This document shows, one piece after another, positions 42,914-53,165 of a stretch of 64,000 nucleotides of DNA (the stretch's first letter is position 1; each line of letters begins with the position of its first letter). The stretch is from Bacteroidetes bacterium B1(2017) (GTDB lineage: Bacteria; Bacteroidota; Bacteroidia; UKL13-3): contig NKJG01000001.1 of NCBI GenBank assembly GCA_002256395.1, positions 496,001-560,000 of the forward strand, given 5' to 3'. The notes beneath the pieces were generated by a model, which made no database searches, had not been told where the DNA came from, and saw only the letters and a list, made by a program, of their open reading frames with translations. The position numbers and the translations under genes were made by a program.

Positions 42914-45900
42914 TTATTGTTTTACAACTTGTTTGTAAACTGAAGTACCATCAATTTCAACTTTAATTAAGTATGAACCAGCAGCACCAAACTCATCCAA
43001 TAATTGGCTGTGTTTACCTGCTTGAACTCTACCTAAATCAATTGTTTTAATAGTTCTTCCCAACATATCCATTACACTTACTTTAACAGTAGCTGCTTGA
43101 GGCAACTCGTAGCTTAAGTTGGTGCTATTTCCAAACGGATTTGGATAGGCATTTAAGTCGTAGGTAGCAGCAACACTGTTTTGAATACCTACTGCACAAG
43201 AAATTGTAACTTTTACAGAATCGGTAATAACACAACCACTTAAAGTTTTAGTTGTACAACGAACCCAATAATCACCTCTAGCAGCAAAAACGAAATCAAC
43301 ATCCTTACCATATCTAACAGAACCAGCAGCATCACCCATTTTCCAGGTATAAGACTCGGCATCTACTATGCTAGAAGATATTAGTTTTCTATTCTGTCCA
43401 CAAGGGTAACTTACAACGTCTGTATCCTTAACAGATAGGGTTTGAACTTCAAGATCGGTTACAGTAACCTCTTGTATTGCTGTATCAGAACAACCATTAG
43501 CAGTATTAATTATTAAGGTAATAGTTTTAGGATTATGTGCAGTATACACGTGTCCACCAACAGCACAGATTGAATCTGTTTTACCATCACCCCAAGTCCA
43601 ACCACATTTGAAAGTAGATTGGTCGATGGTGTATGAAGTATTAATTACTTTTAATTCATTACCTACACACACTTTATCTTGAGCAGAGAATTGAGCAACT
43701 GGTTTGTAGTAAATAGTAACATTTTTAGATACTGAATCACGACAACCGTTGATTTTATCAACTGCTAACATAAACACAGGGTAAACACCAGTTCCTACGT
43801 ATTGGTTACTTGGGCTTTGAGCATTTGAGCCTTTAGTATCACCAAATGTCCAATTGTAGTTAACGTTTGTATTACCACCTGTAAAGGTAGTAGTGTTGTT
43901 AAAGAAGGTTTGATCTGCATCACCAAAGCAAGGATTAGCAACCGTAAATGAAGCAAATGGTCTTTCGTAAATGGTAACGGTTTTAACAACCGAATCAACG
44001 CAACCAAAAGCAGAGCTTACTTTTAATGTAGCAGTATAGGTACCACTAACTGGGTATTTGTAGGTTGGAGTAGCACTTAAGCTAGTTTGTCCATTACCCC
44101 AACTCCAATTGTAACCTAATACACCAACAGGAATACTACTAGTATTAGTAATAGGCACATTGCTGCTTAAACAATGAGGTGCAGTAGTGAAATTAGCTGT
44201 AGGTCTTGCAAACACATAAATGCTCTTAGATAAAGTTGTGAAACAACCGCTCGCATTAGTAACTTTAAGAGTTACGTTATAGGCAGTATCATATTTAGCA
44301 AAATTGTATTTAGATACCTCTCTAGTTTGAGTGCTGTTATTTGGCATCGACCATAAGAAGTTTGAACCAGCAGGTTGTGTATTTGGAGTAAACACAGTTG
44401 AATCTGTAGCACAAGGAACATTAGTAGTGAATGTTACAACAGGTGAAGGAAGGATTGTAACCACTTCTGTTTTCTCTGAGCTTAAGCCATATCTATCTGT
44501 TAAGATAAAACGAACAGTGTAAGTACCTGGGTTGGCATAAATCTTATCAGGGTTTTCAACAAATGCAAAGCCACCATCACCAAATAACCAAGTATATGTG
44601 AATGGGAAGTTATTTGCAGGTTTAACTGAACCAAGAGCGGTAAATGCGATTGTGTTTGTAGCACATAAATTAGTTGTTGGAGTATGAACGAAGTTGGCAC
44701 CTGGAGGTGTTGCAACTCTTAACACTCTAGTGAATGAGCTATCACAACTTGAAGCATTTAGTCTAAACTTAAAGCTAAATACGATATTACTATCCAACAT
44801 ATTAGCTGGAGCAATTAAACGGATATACCCAGGGCCTGAACCAGAAGGAGCAACAAAGTTAAAGTTGGTAAATGGAGTTCCACTAGCTTGAGCGTATGCT
44901 TGAATAGTAGGAATTGACCAATGTGTACCATAATCGGCGTTGGTATAGAATGCAGGTGGAACAAAACGGTAAGTGATTGTATCACCAATTTTTGAACCAT
45001 CAGGGTTATTTCCATCACCAGCATTATAAGAGCCATTAAATGGCAAACCAGCAGTGATAAACGGACCATTATAGAATCTATTAATATATGCTTTAAGAGT
45101 ATCAGGCATAACATTGCTACAAGTAATGAAACCACCACCAAATCCAGTATTAATTGCTTGAGAAGTAGTATTTGAAGCCTCAACAAAGTAACGTAAGGTA
45201 TCTGTCCAAGGAGTATTAAAACCAACACTCATACTTGTACCATCACCCATTTTACTTGCTAAAGTTTGACCATTAGCCATATTTACAACACGGTAGTTGA
45301 AACGAGTATCTGGGTTTGAGATAATGATACGAGTTGAATCTTTGTAACATTGATTAAAGATTTTTGGTGAGAATGTTTGATTTTGAACATCATCATAAAT
45401 CCTAATATCATCAATCTGGATGTTTCCACCAGCACCAGCTCCAAAAGCTTCGATAGATAAACGTAAACCGCTAGTTTTAAATGCACCTAAACAAACCTCA
45501 ACCATGGTATAACCTGGTAATGGGAAGTTGGTATTTACACGTTCAACTGTACGTAATGGGTTAGACCAAATATTACCACCGAATGATACTTTCACTTGAA
45601 CAGAGTCACGCTTAGTAGGCAAATCACTATTTTGTGACATGTAGAAACGTAAGGTTGGGCTTTGAGCGTTGGTGAAATCCAAACAAGGAGAAACCAATCT
45701 AGCAGAAGCACCAACAGTAGGATATGAATTTGAGCGGAAAAGAGCAGATCTTACTCCGGTACGAGCACCTTGAGGAGGATTACTAGGAGAACCTAATACG
45801 CCAATTTCCCACTGAGCACCGCCTACTAGAGACTGAGAAGACCAAGCTGGATTGTTCACACCTTCGAAACCATTGTTGTAAGGGAACGTTGTGATACCTG

Positions 45901-48900
45901 TACTTAAAGTATCCCATAACTTACCTGTAGGATAAACACCTGTATTTGGAGGAGTAATGAAATCAATTGCAGTTAATCTAAATTCAATTAAGGTACCACT
46001 TGGTTGAGAAGGCAGAATGTATTGACGGAATGAACCATTTGCAATACTAGCTTGAACATTTTGTACTGAACCCCCATTTATCTTGTAATACAATGAATCG
46101 CCAATTAATTGCTTATCATAAATATTAAAGTTTAAACTAATGGCACCAGATTGACAACCTGTTGGATCCGTTACATTGAAGATTCTAGGAGAAATATTAT
46201 CTAAGTATGAACCACTAAATTCATGTGCACCAATTGTAGGTGAGAATGTATTTCTTGGATCGCCATTAATATCTGTAGAGATCATATTATAAGGCTTACC
46301 AGCTTGGTACAAGTTAGAAACAGTGCTTGTAGGAATAAATAAGTTATTATCACCAGCAAACGGAGCAGCACTACCAGTAATCGACATAGTGTCTTGAGTA
46401 GTGAAGTTCATTATTTCGAACCATTGGTTGTAAAGAACAGGAGTAACACTAGCATTACTTGAAACATTTGCTGCAACAGCAGTAGTAGTTGAAGTAGCAT
46501 TATAGCTATTGAAATTACTTACAAACATTGGATTGGTTGTACCACCAAAGGCAACACCATATGAATAGGTTCCTGTTCCAGCACCACCTAAGCGATTTTG
46601 GAAGATATTATTTTGAGAAATAATACCAGACTTGAAGAATGAAGGAATACCCACACAAGCACTAATTGCATTGGCTGTAGTTAAGGATGTACCTTGACCT
46701 AAATTAATAGAGTTAAAATACATTGATAAACCGATATAGGTATTTCCAGTTCCAATATTGGCAGTTGCATTTAAGTAGATACCAAATGGATTAGCTCCAA
46801 AACCAGTTCCTGTAGCAGCTGTACCTGGAGCCGAAATACCCGAAATCATATTATTAGAAATTGTGATATCGCGGTTTACGTTGTTATTATCTGCACCAAA
46901 GTTAAAATACATACCGTAAGCACCACCAACAACTGAAGATTGAATATTCTTAATAATATTCGCATCAATAGTTACGCTGCTACTTAATACTGGAGCAGTT
47001 ACTGGAATAGTTCCAAATTCAATACCTCTAGGATTTGCAAAAGTATTTAAGCTATTACTAATAACGTTATTAGAAATATTTAAGCCAGTTTGAGACTGTA
47101 CAAAAACACCTGCTGCATTTGCAACACCACCAAAATAATCTGTGTTACCTGTTGTATTTGGAGCAATGTTACCACCAATTGTATTTGATTTAATGATATT
47201 ACCATAATCCATGTTGGCAATTACACCATCACCTCTTAAGTATACACCATATTGAACACCACCAATAAAGTTTCCTTGAATGGTATTGTTGCTATTTAAA
47301 CCAACTGCTGAGTTAGAAGGAGTTGTTAAACCACCCATATAAATACCTGCAAAGGTAGAAATAGTGTTTGTTGTAGATATACCAATGATATTACAATTTT
47401 TAATACTGTTACCAGTAGTAGTAGGTGTTGTAGAAGTAACAGGACTAACACCGCTAATGATATCTACCACCTTATTTGTACTTGTATTGAATACCGAAGG
47501 TAATCTTAACCAAAGGTTTCTGCCACCAGAACCATTGTTACCATCTATAGAGAAGAACTTACAACCGCTTAAGCGAATTAAACTTTGGTTGGCAGCAATA
47601 CCTGCATTAACACTTGAAACCACACGGATGGTATCATTTAAACCAGCGGCAATAGTTAATACTACAGGACGAGTATTAGCTTGACGAGGGTAATCTAATA
47701 CAGTTATTGGAGTCATGAAAGTATCTGTTTCACCAATATAACCCGTATTAATTTGTAAACGAATAGTACGGAAACCACCAAAGTTAGGATCATCTACACC
47801 TTGAGAGTTTAAGTAATCAATAGCATTACGAACAGTTTTAAATGAACCACTACCAGGACGAACTGGTGTTGGTGGATCATCAACTCCATTAATGTTATAG
47901 GTAACATTTCCTTGTAAAGCTGGGTAAGGGAAACCAACCTCAGCAGCACCTACCCAACGAGTAATGGTATTAGAACCACCGCTACATTGGAAACGAGCAT
48001 TTCCATAAATATCATTACAAATACCCGTTACGATAGATGCACCACCTGGTACCAAACCACCATATAATAAAGTTACATCTGGTGTTGTATCTGTTTTAAA
48101 TGTATTTACCCAATTGAATGAGTTTCCGTCCATACCTGCCAATGCAGCATTAGGGGCGGTAAATCCTCTCCAATCATTTATAGTTAAACGATTCACCGAA
48201 CCGTTTGTATTTGCACCAACGAAGTTATTACCGTTACCAGTAGCAAAATAGTTATTGTTATTACTTGGTGCAGGTAATTGAGTTACAGGAACAGTAAATG
48301 GAGTGGCGGTATGACCTACTAATACGGCATAACGATTACCAGTACCAGCTGATCTACTTAAGCGATTACCAAAAATGTTATTATCACTTTCTAAACCACC
48401 TTGAACGTTTGCGCCAACAAATAAAGCAGCGCAACCAGATCCACTAACTCCTAAACCTGTACCCGAAAGGTGAACAGTATTATGAGCTAAAGCGATACCA
48501 ATACTTGATTGTACACCTGCAGCATCAATACTAATACCGGCAGGATTTAAGGTATTAAAGTTTTGACCAGTACCGTTACCAATGATTCTACCAACAAAAT
48601 TGTTTACAACCATAATTCCACGAGCAGCGCCACCACCAGCAATATTCATTCTAATACCGGCTGTATAGGTTCCTGAAAGGGTAACCAAATTATATACAAA
48701 GTTGCGTGATACGGTTAAGCTGGCGAAATTGCTTGCTCCTGGCTCATCTAAAAAGATTCCAAAGAATCCATTTGATGCTGCAGCAGTTGGAACGCAATTG
48801 CGAACCACGTTGCTATCAATTGTTGAAGCAGTAATACCTCTTACCCAAATACCAGCCATACCGGCCTGACCACCTAGGAAAGTTGTATTTTCTGTTCCAC

Positions 48901-51427
48901 CTGGAGCTATGGTTCCACCAATAATATTGCTCTTAGCCATAAAATTGCTAGAAGCTGTTGGTGTAAAGAATACGATACCACTTCTAACTCCTGAGATTAC
49001 ATTTGAGATTAAACTGATATTATTAATAAATCCTTTGGTTGCAACCAATGGCGCACCAGTAAGATTATAATGACCAATATAAATACCCATTAAAGTATTT
49101 GGAGCAGTTGAATTGCTATTACCAATGATTCTACAATTTTTGATAGTGATATCAGAACTTGCAGTATCCACCGGTGTAATGCCAATTACACGTGTATTCA
49201 CACTTGTTGCATTTGAAGGCAATGAGAACACAAGGCCCTTATTATTACCACCATCAAATGTTATATTTCTACCACCCATGAATCTTAACACAGAAAGGTT
49301 ATTCATAGCAGCATTATTTGGTACGGTAATGTTTGCAGTTAAACTAGTTTGAGTTCTAAAAATTACAGGACTAGTTAATGAAGCAAATGGATAGTCGATA
49401 ATTGCTGGCAAATGAACTGTCTCTCCAGCATAACCTGCTTGGAATTCAAATACGATATTACCAGGAGAACCTGTCAATCCATAATGATTTAAATAATCAA
49501 TGGCTTCTGCTAAAGTTGCAAAGCTTCCATTAGCATTTAAAGCAGTTGGTCTTTGGGTATATCCATAAATAGGATATACTCTTGGAGATAAGGCAACATT
49601 ATTATTTGTTGAATCACCATCCCATTTATGACAACCCACTGTTGTAAATCTACCGAAACCAGATCTAGCTGTTCCATAAATATCAGTACTTACTTTAAAG
49701 CGAATACTATCAAAAATACTTTGGTAGAAATTAAAGAACAATGGTAAATGAACACCTTTATTATATAAGGTATGACTTACTCCTGAGGCAACTGTTAAAA
49801 CAGAGTCGTTTAAAAATGGAGGAATAGTTGAGTATGAAGTTGTATCTGATCTTGAAAAAGCTTGGAAGCCTTTTAAAGAAGAATAATCTACGTTTCTGTA
49901 ACGAGCAACAAATGCTAAACCACCATCAAATGTTGTGGTGTAATAGTTATTAAAACTATTAAATAAGAATGGAGGAACGGTTGATGTAGTTAAAACATTA
50001 TAAACGGTATAACCAGTTACGTTTCCTACTGGACGACCCATACTATTTGCATATGAGTTGTTCATCATGATTACACCACCTGTTACGTTTGGACCAGAGG
50101 CAAAACAAGCAGAGAATGAGTTGGCAGGTAATGTAGAACCAGTAAGGTTAACGGAGTTAAAGAAAATCTCTAAACCAACATTGGCAGAAACGTCTTCAAC
50201 CAAAATTCCAATAGGATAAGCAAAACCTGTTAATACAGCTTGAGCTGCCGTAGCAGATAATTTTGAAATAGAGTTATTAGCAATCAATAATCTCAAATGT
50301 TGAGTATGTGATGCCATATTAACACGAATACCAGTTACCCCACCTGAGGCAGTAGTATTTAAATTATAAATGGTATTGTTTATTACTTGAATATTTGAGT
50401 CTAAAGATAAACCAGGTGTACCACCTTCACTTGTTAAAAAGATACCTTTAAAACTTGAAGACGTAGCAACTGTATTTTTAATGTTATTTCCAGAAACAAC
50501 GGCATTGGCAATTGCATTAATATAGATACCTGTACCATTTGCACCACCAATAAAAGCAGTATTTGCAGCGTTCACTGGATTTACATAATCACCAATTGTA
50601 TTATTCGAAATGTTTACACTTTTAGTTTGAAGATTTTGTGCATTTGCTAATCCACGGAAGTAAATACCGTTTTGAACAGCAACGATGTAATTATTAATAA
50701 CATCAATAAATTGGTTTTGGCCTAAAGCCGTTGCAGTACCAGCAGAAACACCACCAAAGTAAACACCCGCAAAAGTGTTTGGAGTAGTGGCATTTGAATT
50801 ACCAATAATATTACAGTTTTTAATACTTACATATTGGCAACGTTGACCTGTAGTTGGCATAAAATCTACCACCCTCGAGGTTGTTTGGGTTGCCGAAACA
50901 GGCATATTAAATGTTAAGTTTCTTGATGTAGAATTATTGTTACTACCATCTATGCTTGCATACCAAGCTCCATTAAAGCGAACCAATGATTGGTTGGCAC
51001 TAATTGTGGCCGAAGTACTAATTGTAAATGATTGATTAGCGGCTGGCTTAATTACGATTGGACTACTTGCATTCCAATACATATTTGGCCATCCACCCGA
51101 ACCTGTAGCTTGTCCGATATTAATCACGTTTGGTTCCAATGGATTGTAACCAGATGATAATAGAAAAACTACTGGACCAGTTGAAGATTGAACAGAGTTC
51201 ATACCAAACTGGTTCAAATAAGAAAGTGCACCATAACTAGGCGCCGTAGTTGGGCCAGTTAAATTGGCGAATGTGTCAACAGGAGCAACTAAATCTTGCC
51301 CTCCGTTTACCACATAGGTTGTGTTGGTGGTCAACCCTTGTGCATTTAATCCTGAACTACTGAAAATCCCAAAAAGACCCAGTAATAAAAGACACCGCAA
51401 AACATTGAATTGGTAATTGTATTTCAT
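42914..51427 (-). CDS. Giant beta-helix and PKD surface protein, type A T9SS cargo
   Basis: The 2837-residue protein has a signal peptide (about 1-30). Three consecutive modules of roughly 560-620 residues follow, starting near residues 35, 620 and 1176. Each opens with a segment of the form 'sf.t...AIDYLN..G' and continues into right-handed parallel beta-helix repeats rich in NNxI, SxNxI and GIYI/GVYF. About 1852-2012 resembles a MAM-like or 'choice-of-anchor' jelly roll (ARLVSPCLDFTNAQSP, IQIDDIRIYDD). Several PKD domains follow (about 2240-2740), with WLFGDGG, WSWGNGQT and WTWGDGKT turns. A type A sorting domain ends the protein (about 2749-2837, YPNPFGNSTNL to VYKQVVKQ). It is predicted to be a surface adhesin or polysaccharide-binding protein; no catalytic residues can be assigned. 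Confidence 0.87.
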   Translation of the reverse strand: MKYNYQFNVLRCLLLLGLFGIFSSSGLNAQGLTTNTTYVVNGGQDLVAPVDTFANLTGPTTAPSYGALSYLNQFGMNSVQSSTGPVVFLLSSGYNPLEPNVINIGQATGSGGWPNMYWNASSPIVIKPAANQSFTISTSATISANQSLVRFNGAWYASIDGSNNNSTSRNLTFNMPVSATQTTSRVVDFMPTTGQRCQYVSIKNCNIIGNSNATTPNTFAGVYFGGVSAGTATALGQNQFIDVINNYIVAVQNGIYFRGLANAQNLQTKSVNISNNTIGDYVNPVNAANTAFIGGANGTGIYINAIANAVVSGNNIKNTVATSSSFKGIFLTSEGGTPGLSLDSNIQVINNTIYNLNTTASGGVTGIRVNMASHTQHLRLLIANNSISKLSATAAQAVLTGFAYPIGILVEDVSANVGLEIFFNSVNLTGSTLPANSFSACFASGPNVTGGVIMMNNSYANSMGRPVGNVTGYTVYNVLTTSTVPPFLFNSFNNYYTTTFDGGLAFVARYRNVDYSSLKGFQAFSRSDTTSYSTIPPFLNDSVLTVASGVSHTLYNKGVHLPLFFNFYQSIFDSIRFKVSTDIYGTARSGFGRFTTVGCHKWDGDSTNNNVALSPRVYPIYGYTQRPTALNANGSFATLAEAIDYLNHYGLTGSPGNIVFEFQAGYAGETVHLPAIIDYPFASLTSPVIFRTQTSLTANITVPNNAAMNNLSVLRFMGGRNITFDGGNNKGLVFSLPSNATSVNTRVIGITPVDTASSDITIKNCRIIGNSNSTAPNTLMGIYIGHYNLTGAPLVATKGFINNISLISNVISGVRSGIVFFTPTASSNFMAKSNIIGGTIAPGGTENTTFLGGQAGMAGIWVRGITASTIDSNVVRNCVPTAAASNGFFGIFLDEPGASNFASLTVSRNFVYNLVTLSGTYTAGIRMNIAGGGAARGIMVVNNFVGRIIGNGTGQNFNTLNPAGISIDAAGVQSSIGIALAHNTVHLSGTGLGVSGSGCAALFVGANVQGGLESDNNIFGNRLSRSAGTGNRYAVLVGHTATPFTVPVTQLPAPSNNNNYFATGNGNNFVGANTNGSVNRLTINDWRGFTAPNAALAGMDGNSFNWVNTFKTDTTPDVTLLYGGLVPGGASIVTGICNDIYGNARFQCSGGSNTITRWVGAAEVGFPYPALQGNVTYNINGVDDPPTPVRPGSGSFKTVRNAIDYLNSQGVDDPNFGGFRTIRLQINTGYIGETDTFMTPITVLDYPRQANTRPVVLTIAAGLNDTIRVVSSVNAGIAANQSLIRLSGCKFFSIDGNNGSGGRNLWLRLPSVFNTSTNKVVDIISGVSPVTSTTPTTTGNSIKNCNIIGISTTNTISTFAGIYMGGLTTPSNSAVGLNSNNTIQGNFIGGVQYGVYLRGDGVIANMDYGNIIKSNTIGGNIAPNTTGNTDYFGGVANAAGVFVQSQTGLNISNNVISNSLNTFANPRGIEFGTIPVTAPVLSSSVTIDANIIKNIQSSVVGGAYGMYFNFGADNNNVNRDITISNNMISGISAPGTAATGTGFGANPFGIYLNATANIGTGNTYIGLSMYFNSINLGQGTSLTTANAISACVGIPSFFKSGIISQNNIFQNRLGGAGTGTYSYGVAFGGTTNPMFVSNFNSYNATSTTTAVAANVSSNASVTPVLYNQWFEIMNFTTQDTMSITGSAAPFAGDNNLFIPTSTVSNLYQAGKPYNMISTDINGDPRNTFSPTIGAHEFSGSYLDNISPRIFNVTDPTGCQSGAISLNFNIYDKQLIGDSLYYKINGGSVQNVQASIANGSFRQYILPSQPSGTLIEFRLTAIDFITPPNTGVYPTGKLWDTLSTGITTFPYNNGFEGVNNPAWSSQSLVGGAQWEIGVLGSPSNPPQGARTGVRSALFRSNSYPTVGASARLVSPCLDFTNAQSPTLRFYMSQNSDLPTKRDSVQVKVSFGGNIWSNPLRTVERVNTNFPLPGYTMVEVCLGAFKTSGLRLSIEAFGAGAGGNIQIDDIRIYDDVQNQTFSPKIFNQCYKDSTRIIISNPDTRFNYRVVNMANGQTLASKMGDGTSMSVGFNTPWTDTLRYFVEASNTTSQAINTGFGGGFITCSNVMPDTLKAYINRFYNGPFITAGLPFNGSYNAGDGNNPDGSKIGDTITYRFVPPAFYTNADYGTHWSIPTIQAYAQASGTPFTNFNFVAPSGSGPGYIRLIAPANMLDSNIVFSFKFRLNASSCDSSFTRVLRVATPPGANFVHTPTTNLCATNTIAFTALGSVKPANNFPFTYTWLFGDGGFAFVENPDKIYANPGTYTVRFILTDRYGLSSEKTEVVTILPSPVVTFTTNVPCATDSTVFTPNTQPAGSNFLWSMPNNSTQTREVSKYNFAKYDTAYNVTLKVTNASGCFTTLSKSIYVFARPTANFTTAPHCLSSNVPITNTSSIPVGVLGYNWSWGNGQTSLSATPTYKYPVSGTYTATLKVSSAFGCVDSVVKTVTIYERPFASFTVANPCFGDADQTFFNNTTTFTGGNTNVNYNWTFGDTKGSNAQSPSNQYVGTGVYPVFMLAVDKINGCRDSVSKNVTIYYKPVAQFSAQDKVCVGNELKVINTSYTIDQSTFKCGWTWGDGKTDSICAVGGHVYTAHNPKTITLIINTANGCSDTAIQEVTVTDLEVQTLSVKDTDVVSYPCGQNRKLISSSIVDAESYTWKMGDAAGSVRYGKDVDFVFAARGDYWVRCTTKTLSGCVITDSVKVTISCAVGIQNSVAATYDLNAYPNPFGNSTNLSYELPQAATVKVSVMDMLGRTIKTIDLGRVQAGKHSQLLDEFGAAGSYLIKVEIDGTSVYKQVVKQ

Positions 51428-51459
51428 GTGTTTCTAAATTGTTTTCAAACTTTAAAAAT

Positions 51460-51490
51460 CAATAATAAGATTTTGCATCATTTTAACAAA
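51460..51490 (-). promoter_or_regulatory. Promoter for the giant beta-helix gene
   Basis: On the minus strand TTTG (51490-51487) is followed after 19 bases by TATTATTG (51467-51460), one mismatch from TAnnTTTG. The predicted start lies about 25 bases before the ATG at 51427. Confidence 0.5.
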
Positions 51491-51611
51491 GGTTTTTTTT
51501 TGTAAAACCTAAAAAAATATCGCATCAATCCTCAAAACCAAAGCTAATTAAAAAGAAATTAAAATCAAAATTTTACATGTGAAAGAATCCTAAAAAAAAC
51601 TTAAACTTTTT

Positions 51612-53138
51612 TTAGGGTTGAATCTGAACTCTTTGCGGCCTTTTTGATTCCAGCCATTTAAAGCCTTTTAATCGTAACTGATCTGGCTTCAATTCATCAA
51701 GTGGATAGAGTGTAGCGTCTGGGGCTGTAATAAATGCAGCCTTATCCATTTGCCCTTTAATAAATCTAAAATGCATATTGCTGCAATCAATCACATTTAC
51801 ACCGATATAGTTTAAACTATCCTCCTTGGCATAAAAAATATTTTGGCCGTTTCCAGAAACAAATATCTCTTTCAGTTGATTGCTATCAAGCGTTCCACTC
51901 ATATCCCTTCCTTTAATCTGATTAAAGTGCTCGCCTCTTTCCTTACTAATAATCATGGCATCACTTAAGAGGTTGAAGGAATCTAATTTGCCATTAGTTA
52001 TGTAAAAGAAAATAGTATCTGAAAAAATTTGGTTCACACCGCTCCACATTACTGGGCCATGGAACATACGCATGATTGAATCTGATTGTTCGTAGACTAA
52101 ACTATCGCATATAGCTTGAAAATCTTTCTTAACAACTCGCACCTTATGATAGGCTTTCATAAGCTGCTTTTGTTTCTTCAACTTTTCAGAAACAAGCAAG
52201 GTATCGGCATATAAAAATAAGCTATCACCTTGATCCAATATTTTTATCGCCGCACTATTTCCGTTTACATAGGTAATTTTAGTTTTGCCATTACTAATAC
52301 CTGCATTGCCGTATAAGTGAACCTTTTGAATAGAATCGTACACATGTATTCGCCTGAAAGCTTTGCCCAATTGATTTTTCCTATCGTAATACATACTATC
52401 TGCTTGAAGCATTTTCTTATCAGTAAAGATAATTGCGTTCTTGCTAAACTGCGATTGATCTGTTTGGGTATTATACCAACCATTCTCGCAAAGTATTTGA
52501 TCTTTTTTACTTACCATTTTGGTTGATCCAAAAAAGAAAGCCGTTTTTGTTAAGGTATTATACAGCAAGGTATCACTGTTCATGGTATACTCGGGGTTCG
52601 TTAAAACAACATCATTCTTAAAAAAGAATTCGTTTTTACGGGCATAATAGTAACCCAACATACTGGTAAGAGTATTTTCTTTACTTATAATTTTGCCTCC
52701 TTGGGTATAATAGCCATATTGGTTTGTTAGGTCATAATCCAATTGCTCTGTGCTTAGGGTCATGCTTTTGTCAACCATTTTGGCTTGGCCATTTATAAAA
52801 GCAGTTTTTGTATTGCCATTATAAAGCAAATAATTTCCAGTAATAGTTACACTGTCATTATGGTTAATGCGAACATTTGAAAATGCCTCAACTAAATTTT
52901 CGGTTTCATAAATTAAGGCACTATCGCAATACATGTAAGTTTGCTGTTGCTTTAATTTAACATTGCCAATTAACTTACTTACATTTCTATCGCCAGTTTT
53001 AAGGTATTCAAAATTTTGTGCTCCCAAAATCTCAACCTTATCCTTTGGAGCTGTTCCAATGCTTGATTGGGCAAAAGATAATTTGCCTAAAACCAAGCTA
53101 AAGAGCACTAAAAAAAACTTAAGTTTAAATTTTCGCAT
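51612..53138 (-). CDS. OstA-like LPS transport-associated protein
   Basis: The protein has 508 residues from the ATG at 53138, where a signal peptide begins (MRKFKLKFFLVLFSLVLGKL, ending SFAQ). The open frame extends to 53414, but that part overlaps tilS and lacks export features. The mature protein consists of repeated beta strands of the OstA/LptA type, with segments such as LIGNVKLKQQQTYMYCDSAL and LTMNSDTLLYN-like repeats. Such proteins form beta-taco folds that carry lipopolysaccharide across the periplasm. Bacteroidota have long OstA-like versions, and this one fits in length. Because T9SS cargo is anchored to LPS, the location is suggestive but proves nothing. It is divergent from tilS with a very short gap. 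Confidence 0.82.
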   Translation of the reverse strand: MRKFKLKFFLVLFSLVLGKLSFAQSSIGTAPKDKVEILGAQNFEYLKTGDRNVSKLIGNVKLKQQQTYMYCDSALIYETENLVEAFSNVRINHNDSVTITGNYLLYNGNTKTAFINGQAKMVDKSMTLSTEQLDYDLTNQYGYYTQGGKIISKENTLTSMLGYYYARKNEFFFKNDVVLTNPEYTMNSDTLLYNTLTKTAFFFGSTKMVSKKDQILCENGWYNTQTDQSQFSKNAIIFTDKKMLQADSMYYDRKNQLGKAFRRIHVYDSIQKVHLYGNAGISNGKTKITYVNGNSAAIKILDQGDSLFLYADTLLVSEKLKKQKQLMKAYHKVRVVKKDFQAICDSLVYEQSDSIMRMFHGPVMWSGVNQIFSDTIFFYITNGKLDSFNLLSDAMIISKERGEHFNQIKGRDMSGTLDSNQLKEIFVSGNGQNIFYAKEDSLNYIGVNVIDCSNMHFRFIKGQMDKAAFITAPDATLYPLDELKPDQLRLKGFKWLESKRPQRVQIQP

Positions 53139-53165
53139 TATTTGCGCCAAAACTAAATATTTTTG

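Noticed and set aside
44815-45228. A 137-codon frame on the minus strand inside the beta-helix giant
   Set aside because: It lies in another frame of a well-supported gene, is made mostly of Leu, Val and Ile from shifted repeat codons, and has no recognisable motif.
51589-51616. AT-only stem after the ostA-like gene
   Set aside because: The 10-bp stem is nearly all A-T pairs with an 8-base loop in an A/T-rich stretch, so it is too weak to call a terminator.
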